5,327 nt of DNA, from the NCBI GenBank assembly GCA_020852155.1, contig JADZBJ010000073.1:1-5327 (forward strand). Reading direction: 5' to 3'. Position numbers and translations under genes: made by a program. Of the stretch, positions 1 through 5,327 are shown in pieces (the stretch's first letter is position 1; every line of letters starts with the position of its first letter). Below the pieces are notes generated by a model. The model was not told the DNA's origin and did not search any database. It saw only the letters and a program-made list of their open reading frames with translations. This DNA is from Saprospiraceae bacterium. GTDB lineage: Bacteria; Bacteroidota; Bacteroidia; Chitinophagales; Saprospiraceae.

Positions 1-284
<284 letters not shown>

Positions 285-401
285 GTATTCTTTACCAATG
301 CCCGAAAGCATCAGCGTCATTCTTACAGCAACGAAAGAGATTAACCTGACAAAAACTCTCTATATCATCCCTTACTCTATTCTTTCCTCTTCGCTTTCCT
401 T

Positions 402-418
402 ATGTCAATGAACTCTTT
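402..418 (-). promoter_or_regulatory. conserved rRNA leader element (GTTCATTGACAT type)
   Basis: On the minus strand the sequence is AAAGAGTTCATTGACAT, followed by AAGGAAAGCG. It resembles the 'AGTTCTTTGACATATTGG' block seen before rRNA genes in many Bacteroidota, with one substitution in the TTCTTTGACAT core. A role in antitermination or precursor processing is inferred from this resemblance and from its position about 120 bases before mature 16S. Confidence 0.5.
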
Positions 419-433
419 ATTTATATTCCCTAA

Positions 434-449
434 TCTTACATCCGTAAGA
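434..449 (-). repeat. small leader hairpin
   Basis: An inverted repeat TCTTAC / GTAAGA (434-439 and 444-449) encloses a four-base loop, ATCC. It lies inside the rRNA leader, between the promoter-proximal hairpin and the conserved GTTCATTGACAT element. The stem is only six base pairs and A/T-rich, so it is modestly stable at best. The function is unknown. Confidence 0.45.
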
Positions 450-478
450 CCAAAAGAAGAAAAATCTTGTCAATTATT

Positions 479-496
479 CCCTAACCATCGTTAGGG
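479..496 (-). repeat. hairpin at predicted rRNA transcript 5' end
   Basis: A perfect inverted repeat CCCTAAC / GTTAGGG (479-485 and 490-496) surrounds a four-base loop. It starts about four bases downstream of the -7 box of the nearest rRNA promoter. A transcript from that promoter would therefore open almost directly with this seven-pair stem. It could protect the 5' end, affect early elongation, or be a DNA-level operator. The repeat is seen directly; the function is inference. Confidence 0.6.
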
Positions 497-500
497 GCTG

Positions 501-532
501 CAAAAGTACAACACTCATCTCCACTCCACAAA
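501..532 (-). promoter_or_regulatory. rRNA promoter P1 (Bacteroidota type, proximal)
   Basis: On the minus strand, a -33 box TTTG (532-529) and a -7 box TACTTTTG (508-501) are separated by 20 bases. This matches the Bacteroidota primary-sigma consensus TTTG / TAnnTTTG in sequence and spacing. Transcription would start near 494-498 and read into 16S about 210 bases away. An A/T-tract block just upstream (about 533-572) may act as an UP-like element. The downstream context GCAGCC is nearly repeated at P2 (GCGGCC). Confidence 0.8.
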
Positions 533-545
533 AATTTATCGCAAT

Positions 546-567
546 CTTTTTTGAAACTTTTTTCAAA
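546..567. repeat. A/T-tract block upstream of P1, with inverted repeat
   Basis: CTTTTTTGAAA at 546-556 recurs exactly at 640-650, upstream of the next promoter. Within this copy, TTTGAAA (550-556) and TTTCAAA (561-567) form a perfect seven-base inverted repeat with a four-base gap. Such T/A-tracts are expected to bend DNA and could serve as an UP-like or protein-binding element for the rRNA promoter. That role is inferred from position. Confidence 0.55.
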
Positions 568-606
568 TTTTATTCGATAACCATCAATCCCCCTCAAAAG
601 CGGCCG

Positions 607-639
607 CAAAGTTACTAGACCACCCGCCATCTACACAAA
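607..639 (-). promoter_or_regulatory. rRNA promoter P2 (Bacteroidota type)
   Basis: On the minus strand, a -33 box TTTG (639-636) and a -7 box TAACTTTG (614-607) are separated by 21 bases, again matching TTTG / TAnnTTTG. The -7 box lies 106 bases upstream of that of P1. The two share a similar core (ACTTTTGCAGCC versus AACTTTGCGGCC) and a preceding T/A-tract block. Transcription would start near 600-603. Confidence 0.75.
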
Positions 640-664
640 CTTTTTTGAAAGTTTTTTTTGAAAA
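640..664. repeat. A/T-tract block upstream of P2, tandem repeat
   Basis: TTTTTTGAAA occurs twice, at 641-650 and 654-663, with a 13-base period. With the preceding C, the first copy is also an exact match to the block at 546-556. It abuts the -33 box of P2 directly, where an UP element would be expected. Binding by the alpha subunit or a nucleoid protein is inference. Confidence 0.5.
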
Positions 665-695
665 TTTGGATAGTCAAGGCACTTTAAACGTATTT

Positions 696-726
696 CAAAA
701 TTATATACCGCATTTAACAAAAACAA
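696..726 (-). promoter_or_regulatory. possible rRNA promoter P3 (distal, weaker)
   Basis: On the minus strand, a -7 box TAATTTTG (703-696) fits TAnnTTTG. Twenty bases upstream is TTG (726-724, context CTTG rather than TTTG). The geometry equals that of P1 and P2, and the spacing to the P2 -7 box is 89 bases. The region is so A/T-rich that a chance match is possible, so confidence is lower. Confidence 0.45.
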
Positions 727-739
727 GTTTTAAATATAT

Positions 740-941
740 TGAAAATTGCCTTGTTCTAAAACAGGCCAAGCACATCTATTTAACCGAATGAATGACAGGT
801 TGGCTCAGGCGTTCAAATGTTAACACGTAAGCCGCTTTTGCGCAGCAATTACATTTGCATATCTTAAAAATGAAATCATGCAAAAACGATTCCTTCTCGC
901 ACGAGCATCGGCAGACTTCAATCTTGCAAACAATACACATC
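740..941. other. intergenic stretch between rRNA promoters and lipoprotein gene
   Basis: No gene is supported here. An open frame runs upstream of 942 in phase with the lipoprotein gene, but its N-terminal residues are polar and would bury the signal peptide, so I read it as 5' untranslated. A short minus-strand frame across 776-994 has no recognisable content. The only regulatory-looking site is the -7-like box at 850-857. Confidence 0.6.
850..857 (+). promoter_or_regulatory. possible -7 box for the lipoprotein gene
   Basis: TACATTTG matches the Bacteroidota -7 consensus TAnnTTTG and sits about 85 bases before the chosen ATG at 942. No TTG-type -33 box is found at the proper 19-21 base distance (about 825-830 reads ACGTAA), so this is a half-match that could be chance. 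Confidence 0.3.
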
Positions 942-2687
942 ATGAAATACCATCTTCTTCTTTTACCATTTGCCCTATTATTGACAACATGCAAGAAGGA
1001 TACCGTGCAGGCGCCTGATTCGACCTATCCGCAACAGGGCGTTTTTACCATCAACAAGAATGTTCGGGAACTTGACCTGGCCACGGCTTCACTGCTTATC
1101 GAGGTGGATAGCGCGTTTCTATTATTTCAGGGTATCAACAGTGCACTCAGCGCATTGCAAACTGGTGAAGTCGTGCTTTGCCCGCCGACAGATGAAGCGC
1201 CCAATGGCTGCCTGCGCAAAGTGGTAAAAGTCGAAAGCAGTGGAGATCAGTTTAAAGTTTACACAGAACAAGGCTCACTGGATGACCTGATTGACGAATG
1301 TAATATTTTTAGCGAGTTCAAACTAGACATTGCCGGCAGTGCCACGCTTTCCAGTTCTTTCAAATGGGTGTTGGCTGACCTGGATAACAACGAACAGACC
1401 ACCTACGATCAAATGACACTGTCCGGTGCATACGCCTTGACGCCCACGGTAATTTTTGAATTGAAAAAGGAAAAGGGAAAAAGTATTCTTGACGGTGAGA
1501 TGCGGTTCGGACTAAAGAACGCCAACAACACAAACATTTCCCTGAAATCATTCATCACCGGAGCCGGATTTAACAAGGAAAAAGTATTCATTGAAATACC
1601 ATGCGGCATCACGCCAATCCATAAAATCACCATTCAGCCTGTCGTAAAACTTATCGGTGGCGTATCCGGCAGCCTGACAGGCGATATGACCTTCGGCAGA
1701 AGCGCCAGCGAAATCAATGAATATTACTGGTCTTATAAAAACAGAACCTGGAGTACAACCAGTTCGCACAATGAAAACATTCAGCCACTGGCTATTGATA
1801 TCGAGTCTTCAGCCAAATTAAGGGGTTATATCAAGCCCAGCCTTGAGTTGATTTTCTTCGAATCTGCTGCCATATCCATGTATGGAGAAGGGTTTATTGA
1901 TGCAGAAGCTACGCTGAAAGCGCAGGATAATACGCTGGATGTCTGTATTCAAACAGGTGTAAACGCCGGAGCCACGCTGAAAACAGAAACGTTTCTATCC
2001 AAATTTGTTGGTGATTGGTCATTTAACCTGTTCAACATCGGCATTTATCAAAGTTTGATCCAGCCGTGCAGTACCTATATGTTGCAAAATACCATCAAGG
2101 ATATTGACGGCAACACCTATAATATAGTGGACATTGGCGGACAGCAGTGGTTTAAGGAAAACCTGCAAGTCACACATTACCGCAACGGAGACCCTATCCC
2201 TCAAATCACAGACTCCGTGACCTGGGCCAATGCTTCAACCGGAGCATGGTGTTACTACAAGTTTAATCCCAGTTACGGGCCGGCTTATGGCAAACTATAC
2301 AACTGGCATGCAGTAAACGACCCAAGAGGACTTGCCCCCTTAGGCAGCCATGTACCATCCGATGCAGAATGGACCGTACTGACAACATTTCTTGGCGGTG
2401 AAAGTATCGCCGGACAACTTTTGAAAGGTACTGATTACTGGGGTTGTCCGGGTGGTAATACCGGCACAAATACCAGTGGCTTTACAGCATTACCTGCTGG
2501 CGTTATAGATGGGTATTTCGGCGCCAAATTTTTAAACGTTGACGTTGAAGCCGATTTTTGGACATCTACCAACGATAGTGGCAACAACGCGTGGTCAAGG
2601 CGCATCAATTGCTTCAACAGTGTAGCGCGCTGGTCCAGTTTTTATCCAAAAGACAGCGGCTTAAGCGTGCGATGCGTGAAAGAGTAG
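942..2687 (+). CDS. surface lipoprotein with C-terminal FISUMP domain
   Basis: The predicted product has 581 residues. Residues 1-17 (MKYHLLLLPFALLLTTC) form a lipoprotein signal with acylated Cys17. Threonine before the cysteine is slightly atypical but tolerated in Bacteroidota. The mature start CKKD resembles the lysine/acid surface-export signal of this phylum, so the outer face of the outer membrane is a reasonable location. Residues about 72-120 (TGEVVLCPP, LRKVVKV, TEQGSLDDL) match a motif I recognise from other bacterial surface proteins. Residues about 120-386 are beta-rich with no family I can name. Residues 387-581 are a Fibrobacter succinogenes major paralogous domain: DIDGNTYNIV, QQWFKENL, YGKLYNW (449-455), VPSDAEW (471-477), SGFTALPAG, FWTSTN and a final SVRCVKE. 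The domain's biochemical role is unknown. I chose ATG 942 over upstream in-frame TTG 855 and ATG 870 because only it starts at the signal peptide. No Shine-Dalgarno sequence is visible. Confidence 0.88.
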   Translation: MKYHLLLLPFALLLTTCKKDTVQAPDSTYPQQGVFTINKNVRELDLATASLLIEVDSAFLLFQGINSALSALQTGEVVLCPPTDEAPNGCLRKVVKVESSGDQFKVYTEQGSLDDLIDECNIFSEFKLDIAGSATLSSSFKWVLADLDNNEQTTYDQMTLSGAYALTPTVIFELKKEKGKSILDGEMRFGLKNANNTNISLKSFITGAGFNKEKVFIEIPCGITPIHKITIQPVVKLIGGVSGSLTGDMTFGRSASEINEYYWSYKNRTWSTTSSHNENIQPLAIDIESSAKLRGYIKPSLELIFFESAAISMYGEGFIDAEATLKAQDNTLDVCIQTGVNAGATLKTETFLSKFVGDWSFNLFNIGIYQSLIQPCSTYMLQNTIKDIDGNTYNIVDIGGQQWFKENLQVTHYRNGDPIPQITDSVTWANASTGAWCYYKFNPSYGPAYGKLYNWHAVNDPRGLAPLGSHVPSDAEWTVLTTFLGGESIAGQLLKGTDYWGCPGGNTGTNTSGFTALPAGVIDGYFGAKFLNVDVEADFWTSTNDSGNNAWSRRINCFNSVARWSSFYPKDSGLSVRCVKE

Positions 2688-2699
2688 CGCTATTAACAA

Positions 2700-2736
2700 A
2701 ATCGCCGACTGAACGATATGCGTTCAGCCGGCGATT
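2700..2736. terminator. bidirectional hairpin terminator between convergent genes
   Basis: AATCGCCG (2700-2707) pairs with CGGCGATT (2729-2736), and CTGAACG (2709-2715) with CGTTCAG (2721-2727). There is one A/C mismatch and a five-base loop. The hairpin lies 12 bases after the lipoprotein stop codon and 32 bases past the stop of the convergent minus-strand gene. On the minus strand the stem runs into a TTTTGTT tract, a good intrinsic terminator. On the plus strand only a short GTTT follows before an A-run, so termination there is probably less efficient. Confidence 0.82.
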
Positions 2737-2768
2737 GTTTAAAAAACAGGTAAAATCCTGTTGTAAAT

Positions 2769-4487
2769 TTAGTGCTTCACCAGTTTGGTTACCCAAAACG
2801 ATCTGCCTTTTTCAAAACGCAGGAAATACGTTCCGGCGCTCAGGTTACGCAAGGGCAGCAATTCCTCGTTAGATGGCTTGGACACTTCCGTGATCTTTTG
2901 ACCAATCTGCGAAAGGAGTATCAGGCGATCGAATTCCGTTGTCATCTGTACGAGTGCAAAATCCGTTGCCGGATTAGGCGACACCTTTATATATGTACTA
3001 AAGTCAGCCTGGTGAGTAGACGACAGGGTGCTGATGTCTGCATTGTAACGCGGCAACACCTGATAGCCTGATGTAAATGGAGCCGAGTTGTCAAACTGAC
3101 CACCCAATCCAGTCAGGTCGAAAGGCTGTGCCGGAACCGGCGCATTGTAAGTTTGCACATCGCGGTCAATACGAATCAGGATGGTATCGTTCGGGTTGGA
3201 AGCTGCAACCGCACGCACATTGAAGCCGCTGCCGCCAACGCCGGTTGTCCATTCCGCAGGATCAACCAGGCTGAGGCCATTGATCTTGATGAGTCTTGAC
3301 TCTGTGCCTTCGTCTGCTTTTTGTACTACTGCCGGAGACAGGAGTGTATTGCCCGTTGACAACACCGTTAATACTTCAGGAACGATAGATGTCAGGCCAT
3401 TAAAAGTGCTGACTGTACCAGAAATTTCCAGTTTGTCTTTTTCATTAACGGTATAACCGAAATCGCTGGTGGTGCTGGAAATGGAAACGCCATTGCCTGC
3501 GTCGTCAATGATGGTGAACAGCAGATTCAGACCTGCCGGAGTCGGGCGCAGGTTGTAACCATATACTGTACCGGAAACTTTCACGCTTTCTCCTTGCAGC
3601 ACTGGACGGCCGTCCGCATCATCCTGAGCAATTTCAGCGAGCGTACGTGGTGTGTAGCATTTTACCTGCAATGCCACGCGGGCATCAGAGCAGTTGGAAG
3701 CATCACACACACGATAGAACATAGTGTCATTGCCGCAGAAACCCTGGCTGGACACATAGGAAATGGTATTGTCGGCATTCACCGTCGCCGTACCGTGCGC
3801 TGGCGGTGTTTGAATGGTAACGCTCGTCACCGGATTCGGCAGCAGGTCATTAGCCAGCACGTTAATATTTTGTTGAATGCCAGTAGTTACGGTTACAAAG
3901 TCGTTGGTCGCCGCAATGGTATTGCCGCCTGTACAACCTGATGCCGCGCCAGGATTTGCTTTTACCAGAAAACCATTGATGGTCACACCCACCGGCGTTT
4001 GAGCCGCCTGCCAGTTGACCGGCAGCGAGTTGTCAGAGGTCGGGTCGCAAAGTACCAGCGAAGAACCTTGTCCATTGGCGTCCAGCGGCCAGGGCGCTAC
4101 GTTCTTATAATCAACATAGTCCATAACAGTGCCGTTGGCATCACGAAGTTCGATGTCTTCGCCGCCATTGGTCAGGGCATCCATCGCGCCCCAGGCGAGT
4201 GCAGTTTTATTGAAAACGTTTTGCATGGCAGCCGGCGATTTGGCAATCAATACATATTGACCGGAGCCGATTGACGTGCCTGCCGGGAATACATAGGTAA
4301 AGCCTTGCGTAATGTTCCAGCCGCTTACATCTATACTATTATTGCCAGTGTTGAGCAGTTCGATATACTCCAGTGAATCGGTGCCGCTTTCAGGTGGGTT
4401 GTACATGATTTCGGGAATCACGACCTGCGCTTTTGTCAAGCTCGTCATGAATAGGCCCACTAAAAGCAAAAGGGTTAATTTTTTCAT
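2769..4487 (-). CDS. secreted multidomain protein: lamin-tail, Ig-like, OB-fold-like and T9SS sorting domains
   Basis: The predicted product has 572 residues. Residues 1-20 (MKKLTLLLLVGLFMTSLTKA) are a Sec signal peptide, cleaved before Gln21. Residues about 22-147 are a lamin-tail (LTD) domain: IPEIMYNPPES, SLEYIELLNTG, IDVSGWNI and GEDIELRD. Residues about 191-277 are a bacterial Ig-like domain, with LANDLLPNPV, HGTATVN and a cysteine-bearing GFCGNDTMFYRVCDASNC. Residues about 281-378 read as an OB-fold-like segment (GESVKVSGTVYGYN, KLEISGTVSTFNGL). Residues about 384-490 may be a second beta domain. Residues 498-572 are a type A T9SS sorting domain: YIKVSPNPATDF, LRNLSAGTYFLRF and a basic C-terminus. 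The protein should cross the outer membrane through the Por/T9SS system and be released or anchored. LTD and OB modules often accompany extracellular nucleases, but no catalytic domain is visible. The start at 4487 is preferred over in-frame ATG 4538 because it begins the signal peptide. Confidence 0.9.
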   Translation of the reverse strand: MKKLTLLLLVGLFMTSLTKAQVVIPEIMYNPPESGTDSLEYIELLNTGNNSIDVSGWNITQGFTYVFPAGTSIGSGQYVLIAKSPAAMQNVFNKTALAWGAMDALTNGGEDIELRDANGTVMDYVDYKNVAPWPLDANGQGSSLVLCDPTSDNSLPVNWQAAQTPVGVTINGFLVKANPGAASGCTGGNTIAATNDFVTVTTGIQQNINVLANDLLPNPVTSVTIQTPPAHGTATVNADNTISYVSSQGFCGNDTMFYRVCDASNCSDARVALQVKCYTPRTLAEIAQDDADGRPVLQGESVKVSGTVYGYNLRPTPAGLNLLFTIIDDAGNGVSISSTTSDFGYTVNEKDKLEISGTVSTFNGLTSIVPEVLTVLSTGNTLLSPAVVQKADEGTESRLIKINGLSLVDPAEWTTGVGGSGFNVRAVAASNPNDTILIRIDRDVQTYNAPVPAQPFDLTGLGGQFDNSAPFTSGYQVLPRYNADISTLSSTHQADFSTYIKVSPNPATDFALVQMTTEFDRLILLSQIGQKITEVSKPSNEELLPLRNLSAGTYFLRFEKGRSFWVTKLVKH

Positions 4488-4689
4488 GTTTGAAATTGGA
4501 AAAAGTTGAAAAATCAATTCAGGAAGCCGGACCAACAATTACAGGGATGATGAAAAGCGCATTCCTGAAAGGCGTTCAGATTTCCGTTGCAAAAATAGGG
4601 CTGCTTTTTCGTTTTTGGCGCATTCTGTGCAAACACTTAATTCAAACATTATGTTGAATCTTCCTACATTCGCCCCGTAAACCGCAGTT
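4488..4689. other. divergent intergenic region between T9SS-substrate gene and recN
   Basis: This 202-base spacer separates two divergent genes and should hold both promoters. The recognisable elements are a -7-like box for the leftward gene (4590-4597), a short CTGAA / TTCAG inverted repeat (4565-4569 and 4575-4579) in its leader, and an imperfect palindrome at 4641-4658. I find no convincing complete Bacteroidota promoter for recN: TACATTCG at about 4664-4671 is one base off TAnnTTTG and has no -33 partner. No coding potential is seen. Confidence 0.5.
4590..4597 (-). promoter_or_regulatory. possible -7 box for the T9SS-substrate gene
   Basis: On the minus strand TATTTTTG matches TAnnTTTG and is followed by CAACGG. 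It lies about 100 bases upstream of the ATG at 4487. A -33 TTG is not present at the expected 19-21 base spacing; the nearest TTTG is 32 bases away. This may be a regulated or weak promoter, or a chance match. Confidence 0.35.
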
Positions 4690-5327
4690 ATGCTCAAACG
4701 CCTCCATATACGCAACTACGCGCTCATCAACGAACTCGAGATCGCGTTTTCAGACCACCTGACCATCATTACCGGCGAAACCGGCGCGGGTAAGTCCATT
4801 CTGCTGGGCGCCCTCGGATTAGTCATGGGCGAACGCGCCGACAACAAGGTGTTTTACAATGACACCGAAAAATGTGTTATCGAAGCATTTTTCGAAGTAA
4901 AAGCCTATGATTTGCAGTCGTTTTTTCAGGAAAATGAATTAGATTACGACGACGAGGTCGTGATTCGCCGCGAACTTTCACCCGCCGGAAAAAGTCGCGC
5001 GTTTGTCAATGATACGCCTGTCAACAACGCAGTGCTGCAACGATTAACCGACAGCCTGATTGACCTGCATCAGCAATTCGATACGCTGGACATCCATAAT
5101 GTCAACTTTCAGTTGCGCATGATTGATGCCCTGGCCGACAATCAACCCCTGCTGAAGGAATATCAACAGCATTATCGCCAATACGCCCACGACCGACGCA
5201 GGCTGGCCGAACTGGTGGATATGAATGAAAATGGTTCGAAGGAAATGGAGTTTCTGACTTTCCAACTCAACGAACTTCAAAAAGCGGAATTGCGCCAGGG
5301 CGAAGTGGAACAACTCGAACGGGAAGA
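4690..5327 (+). CDS. recN: DNA repair protein RecN, N-terminal part (truncated by window end)
   Basis: RecN is an SMC-like ATPase that acts in the cytoplasm in recombinational repair of double-strand breaks. The frame is open from ATG 4690 to the window end, giving 212 of the usual 550 or so residues. The start MLKRLHIRNYALINELEI is the classic RecN opening. A Walker A motif GETGAGKS lies at residues 29-36. GERAD (47-51) and the RecN block GKSRAFVNDTPV (100-111) follow. IDLHQQFDTL (124-133) corresponds to the IDIHGQHEHQ region of other RecN proteins. From about residue 150 the charged, Leu/Gln/Glu-rich sequence enters the coiled coil. The second half, with Walker B and signature motifs, is outside the window. 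The gene is divergent from the T9SS-substrate gene, with no sign of shared function. No Shine-Dalgarno sequence is evident. Confidence 0.96.
   Translation, partial: MLKRLHIRNYALINELEIAFSDHLTIITGETGAGKSILLGALGLVMGERADNKVFYNDTEKCVIEAFFEVKAYDLQSFFQENELDYDDEVVIRRELSPAGKSRAFVNDTPVNNAVLQRLTDSLIDLHQQFDTLDIHNVNFQLRMIDALADNQPLLKEYQQHYRQYAHDRRRLAELVDMNENGSKEMEFLTFQLNELQKAELRQGEVEQLERE

Larger units (their letters stand above)
285..497 (-). promoter_or_regulatory. 16S rRNA operon leader (transcribed spacer)
   Basis: This is the untranslated leader between the nearest predicted rRNA promoter and the mature 16S 5' end, about 210 bases. It has no open frame with coding character. On the minus strand it contains AAAGAGTTCATTGACAT (418 to 402), which resembles the GTTCTTTGACAT-type element commonly seen in Bacteroidota rRNA leaders and spacers. 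It also holds two small hairpins (479-496 and 434-449). Leaders of this kind usually carry antitermination signals and one side of the RNase III processing stalk. The partner strand would lie beyond 16S, outside this window, so the processing role is inferred. Confidence 0.75.

Noticed and set aside
855..941. Upstream extension of the lipoprotein gene to TTG 855 or ATG 870
   Set aside because: It would place 24-29 polar residues before an otherwise ideal lipoprotein signal peptide, and 855 overlaps the possible -7 box.
776..994. A 72-codon minus-strand open frame rich in cysteine
   Set aside because: It overlaps the lipoprotein signal-peptide region, has no recognisable domain, no start-site context, and looks like chance.
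2520..2687. The FISUMP C-terminus as the variable region of a diversity-generating retroelement
   Set aside because: FISUMP-like folds may serve as variable proteins in such systems, but there is no template repeat, no second near-copy and no reverse transcriptase in the window.
2591..2872. A plus-strand open frame across the gap between the convergent genes
   Set aside because: It crosses the terminator hairpin, overlaps both genes out of frame and has no protein-like character.
3594..3941. A 115-codon plus-strand open frame
   Set aside because: It is antisense to the Ig/OB region of the T9SS-substrate gene, which has clear domain content in its own frame.
4488..4538. Start of the T9SS-substrate protein at the upstream in-frame ATG (4538)
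   Set aside because: It would add 17 residues before a textbook Sec signal peptide starting MKKL at 4487.

Overview
The window most likely comes from a Bacteroidota chromosome, probably a Saprospirales/Chitinophagales-type member. Four independent signs agree. The 16S rRNA start has the short V1 and the 'GGGTGCGTAACGCGTA' style of those groups. Promoter-like sites match the Bacteroidota form TTTG / TAnnTTTG rather than -35/-10. One protein ends in a type IX secretion (Por) sorting domain. Start codons show no obvious Shine-Dalgarno sequence.

Layout, left to right. Bases 1-284 are the 5' end of a 16S rRNA gene on the minus strand; the operon continues off the left edge. Bases 285 to about 497 are its transcribed leader, with a conserved GTTCATTGACAT-type element and two small hairpins. 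Bases 501-726 hold two good and one weaker Bacteroidota-type promoter in tandem, reading left into the rRNA and separated by A/T-tract repeats. Bases 740-941 are largely featureless apart from a lone -7-like box ahead of the next gene. Bases 942-2687 (+) encode a 581-residue predicted surface lipoprotein with a C-terminal Fibrobacter succinogenes major paralogous (FISUMP) domain. A strong hairpin at 2700-2736 lies between this gene and its convergent neighbour and can serve both as a terminator. Bases 4487-2769 (-) encode a 572-residue secreted multidomain protein: signal peptide, lamin-tail domain, Ig-like domain, OB-fold-like region and T9SS type A sorting domain. A 202-bp divergent spacer follows. 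The first 212 codons of recN (DNA repair ATPase) begin at 4690 (+) and run off the right edge.

The genes do not look like one pathway. An rRNA operon and recN (housekeeping) flank two cell-surface or secreted proteins, each probably a single-gene transcription unit. I find no mobile element, CRISPR array, tRNA or obvious new defence or metabolic system. The points most worth a second look are the repeated rRNA promoter modules with a hairpin at the predicted start of transcription, and the two unusual surface-protein architectures.
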